A stretch of DNA of 64,000 nt from Tetradesmus obliquus. Lineage: Eukaryota; Chlorophyta; Chlorophyceae; Sphaeropleales; Scenedesmaceae. Made by a program: the position numbers and the translations under genes. Below the pieces are notes generated by a model. The model saw only the letters and a program-made list of their open reading frames with translations. It was not told the origin of the DNA and did not search any database. This document shows, one piece after another, positions 11,780-23,300 of this stretch. The number at the start of each line of letters is the position of its first letter. Within the stretch, counting starts at the first letter, position 1. Where the stretch lies: contig CP126193.1 of assembly GCA_030272155.1 (NCBI GenBank), positions 2,852,001-2,916,000 on the forward strand, given 5' to 3'.

Positions 11780-14700
11780 ATGCTGGGACGGCTTTGCAGC
11801 CTACGGCATGGCTGTTCTGCGGGGTTGCAGCGGCCGAGCAGCATTGGATCACGCTTGCCTCTTCTACTGGCTGTCCTTCGTGAAGTTCGGCAAGCCACGT
11901 GTGTAACGGACACACTCTCCGCCAAGCAGGAACTGAAGACGGCGCACTACGTTAGTCACTTGCAGGTCAGCAGAGTGGCCAACAGCAGCAGGTAGAGCTG
12001 GCTGCTGCGCTGCTGACAGCTCAGTGATCCTCAGCAGCAGAACTCTGCTTGCACATCGGCACATAACACACATGTGAGTGCTTTTAATTTCAGTATGTAT
12101 ATGAAATGCCTGCTGCTGGCATGTGCAGGTGCTCAATGTGGACAACTCCACAGCATCGCCTTCAGTGCTGCTGGTGCTGGACAGCAAGCGCTACTTGTTC
12201 AATGCCGGCGAAGGCATACAGCGCCACTTCATCGAGTACAAGCAAAGTCTGAAGCAGGTGGGCGGCAGGACAGATGGCGGTGGCATAACTTCAGCCGGAG
12301 CAGCGTTGGATTGTTTGTGCGCAATTTGAATGTACTTGAGCTAGCCGAAAGCGTCCACAGCACGTGTGTCGCAAACCCTGCCCTGCCGCTTCGGAATCTT
12401 GTTGCCCCTGTCCAACCTGCTGCCTGCCACAGATCACCAGCGCCATGGCGACACGGGTGTCAACAGACACGCTTGCAGGACTGCCAGGTGAGATGAGGCA
12501 GATGTTGGCAGCAAAAGGGCTGCTGCTGTTGCCTGAAATTTGATTGTGCAGCTTGCGGAGGCAGATGTATAAGGCGCTGACTGTGACTCATGTGCATGCG
12601 GTGGTGCTCTGTTTCTGCAGCACAGCAAGGCTACACGTGTGCCTTGCTGGCTTTGAAATATAGATAAATTTGCATGTTCTGCATGTATGCTGCGCAGGCA
12701 TGTTGCTGACTCAAGTGGCAAGGGAATCCCCGGGGAGCACTGGACCAAGCATCAAGTCAACAGTGTTTGGTGAACGCTACAACAACTGTTGGTTTTCAAG
12801 CCTGAGCGCCACAATGAAGGAATACGCATCACCATCATTACAGAATGCCCCTGCAACCTGCTGTCCTTTGGCAGCACCTGCTGTACTAATGCAGAATGTT
12901 GTGTCGTTGCGCCACATGCCGAGCACACTGCCTGCCTGATGGCTGCTGTCCCTCTGCTGTTGTACTGCATGCTGCCAGGCCCCGAGGGTTTGAGCCAGTA
13001 CAAGCGCGCCTTTGGAGACTACGCCTCATCCTTTGAACTGGTGGAGCACGAGTTAGGTGGGCAGCAGCAATTGGGAGGCCTGACAGCAACTGCACGCTTG
13101 TTTGCAGCAGGCATTGCAACTTCATTCTGCGCAGAAGTGTGTGTGCACACCACAATGCTCCAGCTGTGAAGATACCTTACTGCTGTCGCCATTCTGACTT
13201 TTGGGCTACAGGCATCAACCACAACGACAGGAACCCTATCATAGATGTCGGCTTGCTGACCGTCTCAGCACTACAGATACAGCCTGTCAGCATGGAGACA
13301 GCCGCTGCAGCAGCCAATATCATAGCAGCAGCAGCTGCTGCTGCAAACACGCAAGCAGCTGCTCAGGGAGCCCTAGCAGAAACAGGTGCAGCCGATGGCA
13401 GCAGCAGCAGCAGCAGGAGAAGAAGCAAAAAGAAAAGGATCAGCGCCAGCGCGTCATCGCACAGCAGTGGACAGCAGCAGGCCAGCTCAGCAGCGCATGC
13501 TGCAGCAGCATCAGCAGCAGCAGGAGGCTGGCTGGGGCCTGGCATGTCTGCTGCTGCTCCTGATGTGGTGTGCTACATGTGCCAGCTGTCAAGCATCGCC
13601 GGCAAGTTCAACCCTAAGAAGGCTGCAGAGCTGGGAGTGCCGCGCGGACCAGTGAGGGGCTGCAGTTGTGCCAGCTGTGCTCGGTACCTTGTGGTTGGGA
13701 AGGGTAGGGTAGGGTTTGCTACTTGCATGCTGCATGCGGGTCAGTCCAGAGATCCAGCAGATCGCGTTGAGGGCTGTGCCACGGCAGCAGTATCTGTCAC
13801 AATGGCTTCGAGACTGCAGCGCTGCTGCTGTCGTTCTGCATGCAAGTGCATTGCGCCAAAGCCTAGTGTCCTGGCAGTTCCTGTAGCGCCCACACCCGCA
13901 CAAGTGAGGCAGCCTGCTAGCACATCCACCTGCCTGCTGCTGTTGCAACACACCTGACTCCTGCAGATGCTGGGAGAGCTGCAGCGTGGCATCGCTGTCA
14001 CGATACCCAATGGCAGGGTCATTCAGCCGCACGAGGTGATGGAGATGCCAGCAACGCCTGGCGCATGCCTGCTGCTGGTGGACTGCCCCAGCGCAGCATA
14101 CCTGCCAGGCCTACAGCAGCAGCTGATGACCGTGCAGCAGGAAGCAGCACAGCTGCAGGCGCAGCACATGGCGGGTGGTGCTGCCAAAGTGAATGGCACC
14201 AGAGACAGCGACAGTGCCCAAGCCATTCCTGCAAAGACGTTCGTAGTGATCCACGTAGGTCCTGCACATGTTACAAGCTCTGAACCCTACACAGCCTGGG
14301 TGTCGGGGTTTGGCCCTGCGGTGCAGCACTTGATGGTGAGCAGTGACAGCCAGCGCAGCCCCACTGTTCAGCGTGCAGCTGTGCTGCAGGCGCAGCTGAA
14401 TGCGATTGAGCCAGAGGTGTTCTCCCTGCAGGGCTTCCAGGCCCTCATTCAGCAGCAGCAGGAGGACGCAGCATAAGGAGCAGCAGCAGCAGCAGCAGCA
14501 GCAGCACCACAGGAGATGCACCAAGCTGCAGGGTCGCAGCGGCAACAGCAGCAAGCCAATGTGCTGGCTGCTGGCATTGGTTGCCGCTTCACACTAGCCC
14601 GTTTGAAGCACCAGGGTCTGAGCTTTGAAGCAGTCACTGCAGCACCAGACCTGCAGCAAGTGCAGGTGAGGCGCGGGGCAGCCGTGCGCACTGCGGCAAG

Positions 14701-15797
14701 CAGCAGCGACTGAGCACAAGTAACAGGGGCACGGGCAACAGCACACCACACACCTGCTATGCAATGCTGCTGCTACGGTAGCAGACGAGCGCTGTGTGGG
14801 CAGTGTGGATGACTACGGCGAATTGCTGGTGGTCTGAAGCCTGTCATTTTGGCATTTGGTTGCATGCGGCTGTAGCAGTCACGACTCGAGGGGTATGCTT
14901 GGTGCAGTTGCTGGTCAGAGCAGATCTTGTTACTCAGAGCATGCTGCTGTTGTGTGTGCTGCCGCCGTGCAGGCCGAAGTGCATGACAGCAAGCGCGCCG
15001 CGCTGCTGCGGTTGCTGCAGGACTACCAGGCAGCTAAGGCGCAGGTGCAGCAGCAGCCAACGCCACAGCAGCTGCAAGGCATCAGCAGGTGCGCAGGCCT
15101 AGCTCTGGTCGTTCCTGCAGCCCTGCATTGGTGCCACATGTTGTCAGCATGTCGCATGTTCGTTTCAACACCAAGATGGTGATGCTGCTGAGGTGGCTTA
15201 GAGTTGGAGAAGTCGTATTAGCTGAATGCTGTAGGCGCCAGCAGCAAAGTTTGGATCCTGCAAACATGCAGCATGTCGGGACTGCTGGTGGCATGAGGTG
15301 CAAATCATACTTACATGAATTACAGATGATTGACCAAGCTGCTACATGTTCCGAAGCAGGTGGCAGTGACAGCTGTTCCTGTCTGTTTCTGTCTGTTCCT
15401 GTCTGCTGTACGCCCGGCTGGCCGGCTATGTGTCGTGGTTTGATACCGTGCACTCATGTGCGTTTTGCTTTCTGTTGATGTCGTTCAGGCGTGCTGCAGA
15501 GCTGACGCTGCTGGGAACCGCCTCTGCCAAACCCAGCAAGCACCGCAACGTGTCAGCATACTACCTGGACCTATTTGACAGGGATGGCCTGCTCATGGAC
15601 TGCGGTGAGAGCTGCAGCAGCAGCATAACAGGGGCGGGTTGTCAGTGATTGTCCACACTGTTGCAGTGCTGTGATTGCGCTATGCAGCTTTTGCGCTGTG
15701 GGTTGTGCGGAGGAGGGAACAAGCAAGCATGATGTGTCTCTTTTTGTGCATTATGCCTCAATTGGCTGCCCCGTTTGATGCGCGCCTGTGATGGCCT

Positions 15798-15833
<36 letters not shown>

Positions 15834-16033
15834 CGTCATTGTGCTGCCGCCGTCATTGTGCTACCGCCGCCAGGTGAGGACACCATGGGCCAGCTGGAGC
15901 GCCGCTTCGGGCGGCAGCAGGCAGCGCAGCGCATCCTGGGCCTCAACGCAATATGGGTCAGCCACATGCACGCAGACCACCACGGCGGCTTGTACCCGCT
16001 GCTGCTGCGCAGGCAGCAGCTTACTGCAGTAGC

Positions 16034-16066
<33 letters not shown>

Positions 16067-17038
16067 GCTGCTGGTGATGGGTCCCCGGCCGCTGTTCCGG
16101 GTGCTGAGCAACTACAGAGAGGTGCTGGGGCTGCAGTTCCGCGTTCTGTCCAACTCGCACGCTTCTGCTGCGCACTCGCGGCATGAGCCGCCTGCTTCTG
16201 CTGCTGCACTGGCAGCGTATCAAGCTGTGCGTGAGGTGTGCGGGCTGTCTGTGCTGGAGCCTTTTCCTGTGAAGCACGTCCCGCGCAGTACTGGGCTGCG
16301 GCTGGAGAGCAAGGACGGCTGGAAGGTTGTGTTCTCAGGTAGGGTAGCCTGGGGGTCTAAGAGGATGCTGACAGCGGCTTTTCTCTGAGTCTGAGGCTGG
16401 TGCGTTGCGTGCAGTGCCTGTAACATTGCTGTTTGTTTTGTTTGCGGTTGCGCTGCTGCTGGCACATGCCTTCGCAGGAGGGGTGGTCAATTGGCAGGAG
16501 GATGTTGCATGGCATTTGCAGCGGGGGCGCGTCACATGTCCCCTGACAACACTGCCACTATGTAGCTCTGCACCCAGGATGCCTGCATGCACATGCTGAA
16601 CACTGTTCTCGTTTTCCTGCAGGCGACACGCGGCCCTGCCAGGCTGTCATTGATGCTGCGCGTGGCGCCACACTGCTGGTGCTTGAGGCAACCTTTGAAG
16701 ATGAGCTGCAGGAGGCAGCAATCGCAAAAAAGCACAGCACCACAGCAGAGGCGCTGGGTGTGGCAGCAGCAGCCGGCGCGTATCGCACAGTGCTCACGCA
16801 TTTCGGCAACCGCAGCACACATGTTCGACGTACGCAGCCGCAAGCAGCTGCAGGTGGTGTGGAAGCTGGCAGCGACCTGGCGGCGGTTGGGTCTGTCGTG
16901 GTTGGCTTTGACCTGATGAGCATCAACCTGGCTGACCTGGCGTGGCTGCCCAAGGCGCTGCCGGTGCTGGACGAGCTGTTCAGAGAGGAGGAGGCAGCAT
17001 ACCAGCAGGATGATGAGGCACCCCCTGCTGATGCATGA
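11780..17038 (+). CDS. tRNase Z, long form, tandem copy 2; in-frame stop, probably decaying
   Basis: Paralogue of the preceding gene with the same 11 exons: 11780-11965, 12129-12257, 12433-12487, 12698-12769, 12979-13056, 13212-13651, 13967-14665, 14973-15088, 15489-15604, 15874-16338 and 16623-17038. Exon lengths are identical to copy 1 except in the three low-complexity exons (6, 7 and 10), and all phases are kept. Codon 490 of 924 is TAA (14474-14476), inside an Ala/Gln linker that is open in copy 1. The metal motif HMHADHHGG and motif I (GTASAKPSKHRNV) are present. However, the HEAT-type motif is LLVLEATF (His to Leu), and the RYPKIP segment after LTHF is replaced by unrelated residues. 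If the stop is real, only the non-catalytic half would be made. Alternatives are a sequencing error or an alternative splice skipping the stop. Annotated as a gene in probable decay. Confidence 0.75.
15799..15832 (+). repeat. CTG repeat in tRNase Z copy 2 intron 9
   Basis: Pure TGC/CTG run about 40 bases upstream of the acceptor of exon 15874-16338. The corresponding copy 1 intron has only a short interrupted run (about 9965-9990). Confidence 0.85.
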
Positions 17039-17330
17039 GGTCACCTTGCAGGCTGCATGTTGCAGGGAGCCTTGCACAGCTGGGGCTCCTGGGACGTGAC
17101 CATGGTCGCTGAAAATGGCGTAAAACGTGCATTACCGCCGCATATGTGTGCGTGGTCGTGCCCCTTTTGCAAACAAGTGTGTGACTGTCATCTAGGGCTT
17201 GAGCCTGGAACGTTCATGTTGACAGCTGTAGCAGGTGGGGCACGCACTGGCGCAAAGGAAGTGCCTTCGTCTCGTTTTGACCAAATGATCGTCCCACAAG
17301 ACCACGCCACTCTGCAAAGCCGATACAGCT

Positions 17331-20300
17331 ATGCCGAAAGCAAAGAAGAAGAAGAGAAAGGGAGCAGCAGCGAGATCAGCAATAGACGACATAACTAGGC
17401 AGGAGATAGCTGAGGAGATTTTAGCATTAGAGGCGATCTACGCATCGGACTTCACTCTTCACCAGGATGGGCTCGGCTTTGCTCTGCGCGTGGTGCCCTA
17501 CACCTCCGAGCAGGACAACTATACTGCGGTGGAACTGAATGTCAGGTACGGACGACTTGGCTATCACCCAACAACTTGCAGTTTGTTGTGGGCAGCAGCA
17601 GCAGCAGCACTCTTTGCCTTGGCACAAGATGACCTGCATCTCAAGGGACAGGCGCCAGTGATTTCCGCCCTGTGCAATACAGCGCTTCAATTGCTTGAAG
17701 TTGTGCCGCTGCAGCTGTGTTTAAACCAGAGCAAGGCTAGCAGTTGTGCATCAGTGCTGTTGCTCCACCATTGAAAGCTGCAGGCACCGTTCGTCACACG
17801 CACTTGCTGCTTGTACAACCATCCGACATAACAGCGCTTTTGGGTGTAGTGCTCTGCCTGGCTGCGCAGTGCTTGACCCGCCAAGGGTCCTGCAGCTGCG
17901 CTTTTCTAGCGCACAGCGCTGCCACTTGCACGCAATTGCGTGTCTCAAGACCCACCGCTTGGCACTCCGCTGTGTTTCTTACACCTGTAGCATGCATCTG
18001 ATGAGAGCGTTTCTCCCAAACCCTGCACTGGTAGCTACAGACACCACCAGCTGCATCTTCTGTGATCATATTAGGTTTTGACAGCCGACACACCTGACAC
18101 CTTGCTGCCGCAGGTACACCGCCGGCTACCCCTCCACCCCCCTGCAGCTGCGCCTGGCAAACACCACAGGCCTGCCGCCAGCTGATGTGAAGCAGCTTGC
18201 AGGACAACTGGAGGAGGCAGCAGCAGCCTTTGCACAGCAGAGCACGGTGTGTGTCTTCAACCTCGTTGACCTCTGCCAGGACTTCCTGCGAGAGCACAAT
18301 GAAGCAGCGCAGCAGGCGGCTGCAGCAGCAGCGCTGCAGGAGCAGCAGCAGCTGGAGGCAGCAGCGGCTGCGGCAGCAGCGGGCAAGGACGGCGCAGGCG
18401 CGCAGAGCTTGTGGCACGAGATGCAGCAGCGCATGCAGCAGCAGGCTGCTGAGCGAGAGGCTGAGGTGTCGGTTGGTGGGCCTGGTGGTGGGCTGAGCAG
18501 CAACGTGCTAGGGGAGGACCTGTGGATGTTTGATGGGGGCCTGTTTGCAGAGGAAGGTGAGCAGCTCGGCAAAGTGCCGGCACAGCAGGGTGCTTGGCGT
18601 TATGTTGAGTCGTTATAATGTTATGGCCAGTCATTACAGCAGATGTTATGGCCAGCCAGCACAGCAGCAGTATGGTTGTATCACGCACGCTTTCCTGGCT
18701 CAGCTTCCTGCAAGTCAGACAAGGCAAGAGACAGGAGCACAGCACCTGCGCACTGTCCTGAACGGCGTGACCTGCATCAGCAGATACACGCAGCAGTCCC
18801 AGAGGGGGCGATGGCAGACGCATGGTGAGCAACTGCATCCTTCCATCACCATTTTGCCGCCAACTGAGCAGCTTGGCACCTGCCGTGCTCCTTACCTGCT
18901 TGCACATTCACTTACTTGCGCTGCTGCTGCTACTGCTGCTGCTGCCTTTGCCGCCAGGCGAGCCGTCCTTCGCTTTGCCGAATCTGGCCACACCCCACGC
19001 ACCTCATCCTGCAAAGGGCCGCAGGTTCAACCCCAAAGCAGCTGCCCGTGCAGATCAAAGCCCTGAGCCCACCTCGCGGCTGGGTAGGGTGCACAGCGCT
19101 CTCTCGCCAGAGATGCCCTCAGCATCACCCAAGACACCTTCTTACATGGACAGAGCAGCAGCGGCAGCAGCAGCAGCAGCGGCAGCAGCAGCAGCAGCAG
19201 CAGCAGCGGCGGCGGCTGCTGGGAAGAGTCCGCGGCTGCCTAGGCCAGAGACGCCACAGAAAGGGCAGCCTGGCGCAGCAGCAGCAGCAGCTGGCAGCAA
19301 TGCTCTGGTGGGTGCGCAATCACCTACAGTGAAGGCAGCAGCAGCAGCAGCAGCAGCAGCAGAGGCGCGAGGTGCAGGCGTACAGCAGAGGCAGCAGCAG
19401 CTCCCTGGCAACCCATCTGCACAGCAGCCAGTAGATCAACAGGCAGCTCAGCCTGCACAGCAGCAGCAGCAGCAGCAGCAGCTGCTAGCACAGGATCAGC
19501 AGCAACAGCAGGCTGCTGGGCAGCAGCAGAAGAAGCTGCATCAGCTGCTGCTGTCGCACAGGCACAGCTGCAGCTTCTCCAACCTGCCAAGGGGCCTGCA
19601 GGAGCTGCTCAACAGCAGCAGAAGCGGCAGCAAAGGCAGCAGAAAGCACCGCCACAAACACAGAAGCAAACAGCTGGAGCAGCAGCAGCAGCACTTAGCA
19701 ACAGCAGATGCAGCAGGGCAGGGTGCACAATCTGCGGGAGCAACAGCAGGACCTGGAGCGCCAGCGGTGCTCGGTGTGTCCTCTGCTGCTGCTGCTGCTG
19801 TTGCTGGCCCACCTGCTGGGCGCATAGGCTCCTTAGTGTTTGGTGATTTTGACAGCAAGACGTACCAGCACCTGAACAGCGACAGTGATGGCGAGCCCAC
19901 CAGCAGCAGCAGCAGCAGCAGCAAGCAGCAAAGCCAATCCAGGAGGCATGCGCGTGGCGCAGCACATGCTGCTACTGCTGCCGCTGCTGCTGCTGGTGAA
20001 GGGGAGGTGTTTAAGAGCTGCATGTCTGACTCTGATCAGTCTGATACAGCAGCAGCAGCTGCTGGTGACTCTGGCAGCGACTCAGGCTCAGAGTCCAGCA
20101 GCAGCAGCAGCAGCAGCAGCGCTGGCGGCACCACGAGTGACATAGATGCACCTGAGGAGGAGGGAGTGAGCCTGCGGAGCCAGCTGCTGCTGGGATACCT
20201 GCTCATGCTTGCTGCAGGATCTGCTGGCTCAGCCGCCAGCAGCAGCAGCGGCACCGCAGCAGCAGCTGAAGCCGGCAGCAGCGCAGCCGGCGGCGCGGCT

Positions 20301-23300
20301 GCAAGCAACAGTGCGGCTGGCGGCAGTAGCACGCTAGTCAGCAGCAGCAGCAGCAGCAGTGCCAAGGGTGTGCTACCGCCTGCCAGCTTGCCGCTGCTGG
20401 CCAGCCATTTGAGGCAGGCTGGGCTGCTGCCAAAGTGGGTGCACTGGCTGCTGCAGCAGCTGCCGCAGCGGCCTGAGCTGTTTGACAGGGCCTTCCTGCG
20501 CCTGTTCCAAAAGGTGAGTGTGCACTCATGTGGTGATGCTGCGGCTCTGCTTGTTGAGTTAACGTTACCACCACCCCTTGACAGAGCCTTCCTGCGCCTG
20601 TCCCAGAAGGTGTGCTGGGTGCTGCTTGAGTTTGCATGGGAGTTGTGCTTGTTGCTTGTTGCCTGCTGTGTTTGTGTAGCTCGCTCAGGGGCTACTGACG
20701 CACAAGCCGGGCAACGCACGGAGCTGGCATTGGGGTTGCAGGCACACAGAAGGTGTGTGCTCCGTGTGATTGCTTGTGCTTGAAGCCAGGTGTTCAGCAG
20801 ACCTGCAGTATACAGCACGGCCTCAGGGCTATCAGCTGGCAGTTTGTAACTGTCGCTGCTGCTGCTGCTGCACCTGCAGGAGATCCAGGAGTGCTGCAAG
20901 CCTGAGGTGCTGCCCAAGGCCTCGCCAGACCAGCTGCTGCAGCTGTTTTGGGACAGGCAGGCACAAGTAGCAGCAGCCGAAGCCGCCGCCGCCGCTGCTG
21001 CTGCTGCTGCTGCCGCGACACCAGCAGTGACCCCAGTGCGTACGGAGAACCCAACAGGGGGTGCAGCAGGCACGCCAGGTGCTGCTGCTGCCACAGCAGC
21101 TGGGCCAGCAGCAGCAGCAGCAGGGCAGGCGGCGCTGTCGCGGTACCGCAGCGACTTTCAAGAGCTCAACCCTTTGGGGCGAGGCGGCTTTGGGGTTGTG
21201 GTGGCAGCGATTAACAGGTGCGGTGGTTGATGGTTTCTTGACGGTACTGCCGCGCCTGATGCATGCTTTTATCTTTGATTGTGCGACGCGTGCAGGGCTA
21301 CATGGATGCAATGCCGGTGCTGCTGTTTGCCCTGCGCGTGATCGTTTGTGTGCTGGGAATTACGTGTTGCAAAACCCAGCATCTGCACAACCTCCTGACA
21401 CTCTCAACCTGTATGTGCATCTTGGTGAAGTTGTACGCCCAACCGTGCCTGAACATGCGTGAGGGGTGCTGCGCTGTTGTGCCTTGTGCAGGCTTGACGG
21501 GCGCAAGTATGCAGTCCATACGTACGCTCAGCCCTGCATGACCGTGCCCCACCACACCTCTCACCCAGTTTCACACCTCATTTTCAGCGTGCTTTGCGCA
21601 TGGGGGCTGCTGCACTTGCTGCGCTGCGCTGTTATGCCCTGTGCAGGCTTGACGGGCGCAAGTACGCAGTCAAGAAGATCAAGTTACAGCCTGGCGGCGG
21701 CAGCGGCAGCTATGCGCGCATCCTGCGCGAGGTGGCCACACTCAGCAGACTGCAGCACCCCAACGTGGTGCGCTACTTCCAGGTGAGGCAAAAGGCATTT
21801 TATGGAACATACTTGGTGTGTATGCTGCTTGTATTGGTGTTGTGGTGCCGATATGGCATGCTGCAGCACCCCAACGTGGTGCGCTACTTCCAGGTGGGCA
21901 ATTTTGAGCCCTGGAGCCTCACCCAGCGTCCTTTGTTGGTGTGTGTGCTGCTTGTTGTTGTGCTACGTGCTTCGATGCAGCAGGCTGCAGCACCCCAACG
22001 TGGTGCGCTACTTCCAGGTAAGCAATTTTGGGCCCTGGAGCCTCACCCAGCGTCCTTCGTTGGTGTGTGCTGCTTGTTGTGTTATTTGCTTCAATGCAGC
22101 AGGCTGCAGCACCCCAACGTGGTGCGCTACTTCCAGGTGAGCAAATTTGGGGCCTGGAGCCTCACCCAGCGTCCTTTGTTGGTGTGCTGCTTGTTGTTGT
22201 GTTATGTGCTTCAACGCAGCAGGCTGCAGCACATCATCATTGTGCGCTACTTCCAGGTGAGACTTCATGGGGAGCTGTGCGGTGAGAGCTGTGTTCTCTG
22301 CAGCCAAATCTAGGTTTTGGTGTTGTAGGTTGCCCGCTGCTCTTTGTATTGGTGCTTGCCGCCACTCTCAGGCTGCGCCCCTCATGTGATGCCTCATGCC
22401 CCTCATGTGATGCCTCATGCCCCTCATGTGATGCCTCATGCCCCTCATGTGATGCCTCATGCCCCTCATGTGATGCCTCATGCCCCTCATGTGATGCCTC
22501 ATGCCCCTCATGTGATGCCTCATGCCCCTCATGTGATGCCTCATGCCCCTCATGTGATGCCTCATGCCCCTCATGTGATGCCTCATGCCCCTCATGTGAT
22601 GCCTCATGCCTCCTCCTGATGCTGGTTGGGTTGCGGCACACACCACCGCCTCTGCGCCTAGTGACCAGTAGCAGGCGAGCTTGCATCCCATTTGTCACGA
22701 CTGCAGCTCTGTGAATCTGTTGTGAACAGCATCGCCTTCCTGTGTGTGATGCTGTGTGTATGTGTGTGCGCGCGTGTGTCTGCTGCTGCAGGCCTGGACT
22801 GAGCTTGCGCTGGGTTCCACAGCAGGCATTTGCGCCCATGCGCAGCCCTTCAAACTGCCGGCGTGTGCCTGTGTGCATGTAGTTCGAATGTTTGTGTGTC
22901 TGCTGCTGCAGGCCTGGATTGAGCTCGCGCTGAGTTCCACAGCAGGCATTTGCGCCCATGCGCAGCCCTTCAAACTGCCGGCGTGTGCATGTAGTTTCAA
23001 TGTTTGTGTGTCTGCCGCTGCAGGCCTGGACTGAGCTGGCGCTGGGGGATGACGGCGATGCTGACCTGTCAGACGATGAGTCAGAGGGCGAGTGGGGCCA
23101 GCTTAGCAGCAGCAGCGACGGCGGCAGCGGCAGCAGCGATGCCAGCGGCTCATCAGCCTACAGCAGCAGCAGCAGCAGCGGTAGCTCGTCTGAGCCGGAA
23201 AGTGAGGAAGGAGATTCATCAGCATCAGCATCGGCTGCTGTGCAACGTGCAGGAGCGAAGCGGCGAGGCGTACTTGCTGCTGCAGGGTCCGCGCAGCGGC

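Noticed and set aside
14474-14476. Idea that TAA is a sense codon here (some green algae reassign TAA/TAG to Gln)
   Set aside because: Other genes in the window end normally at TAA, TAG or TGA, and no other conserved frame contains internal TAA/TAG. A mutation or error in copy 2 is simpler.
22379-22613. Direct-repeat array that might suggest a CRISPR
   Set aside because: Units are head-to-tail with no unique spacers, and the array lies in a eukaryotic intron. It is a minisatellite.
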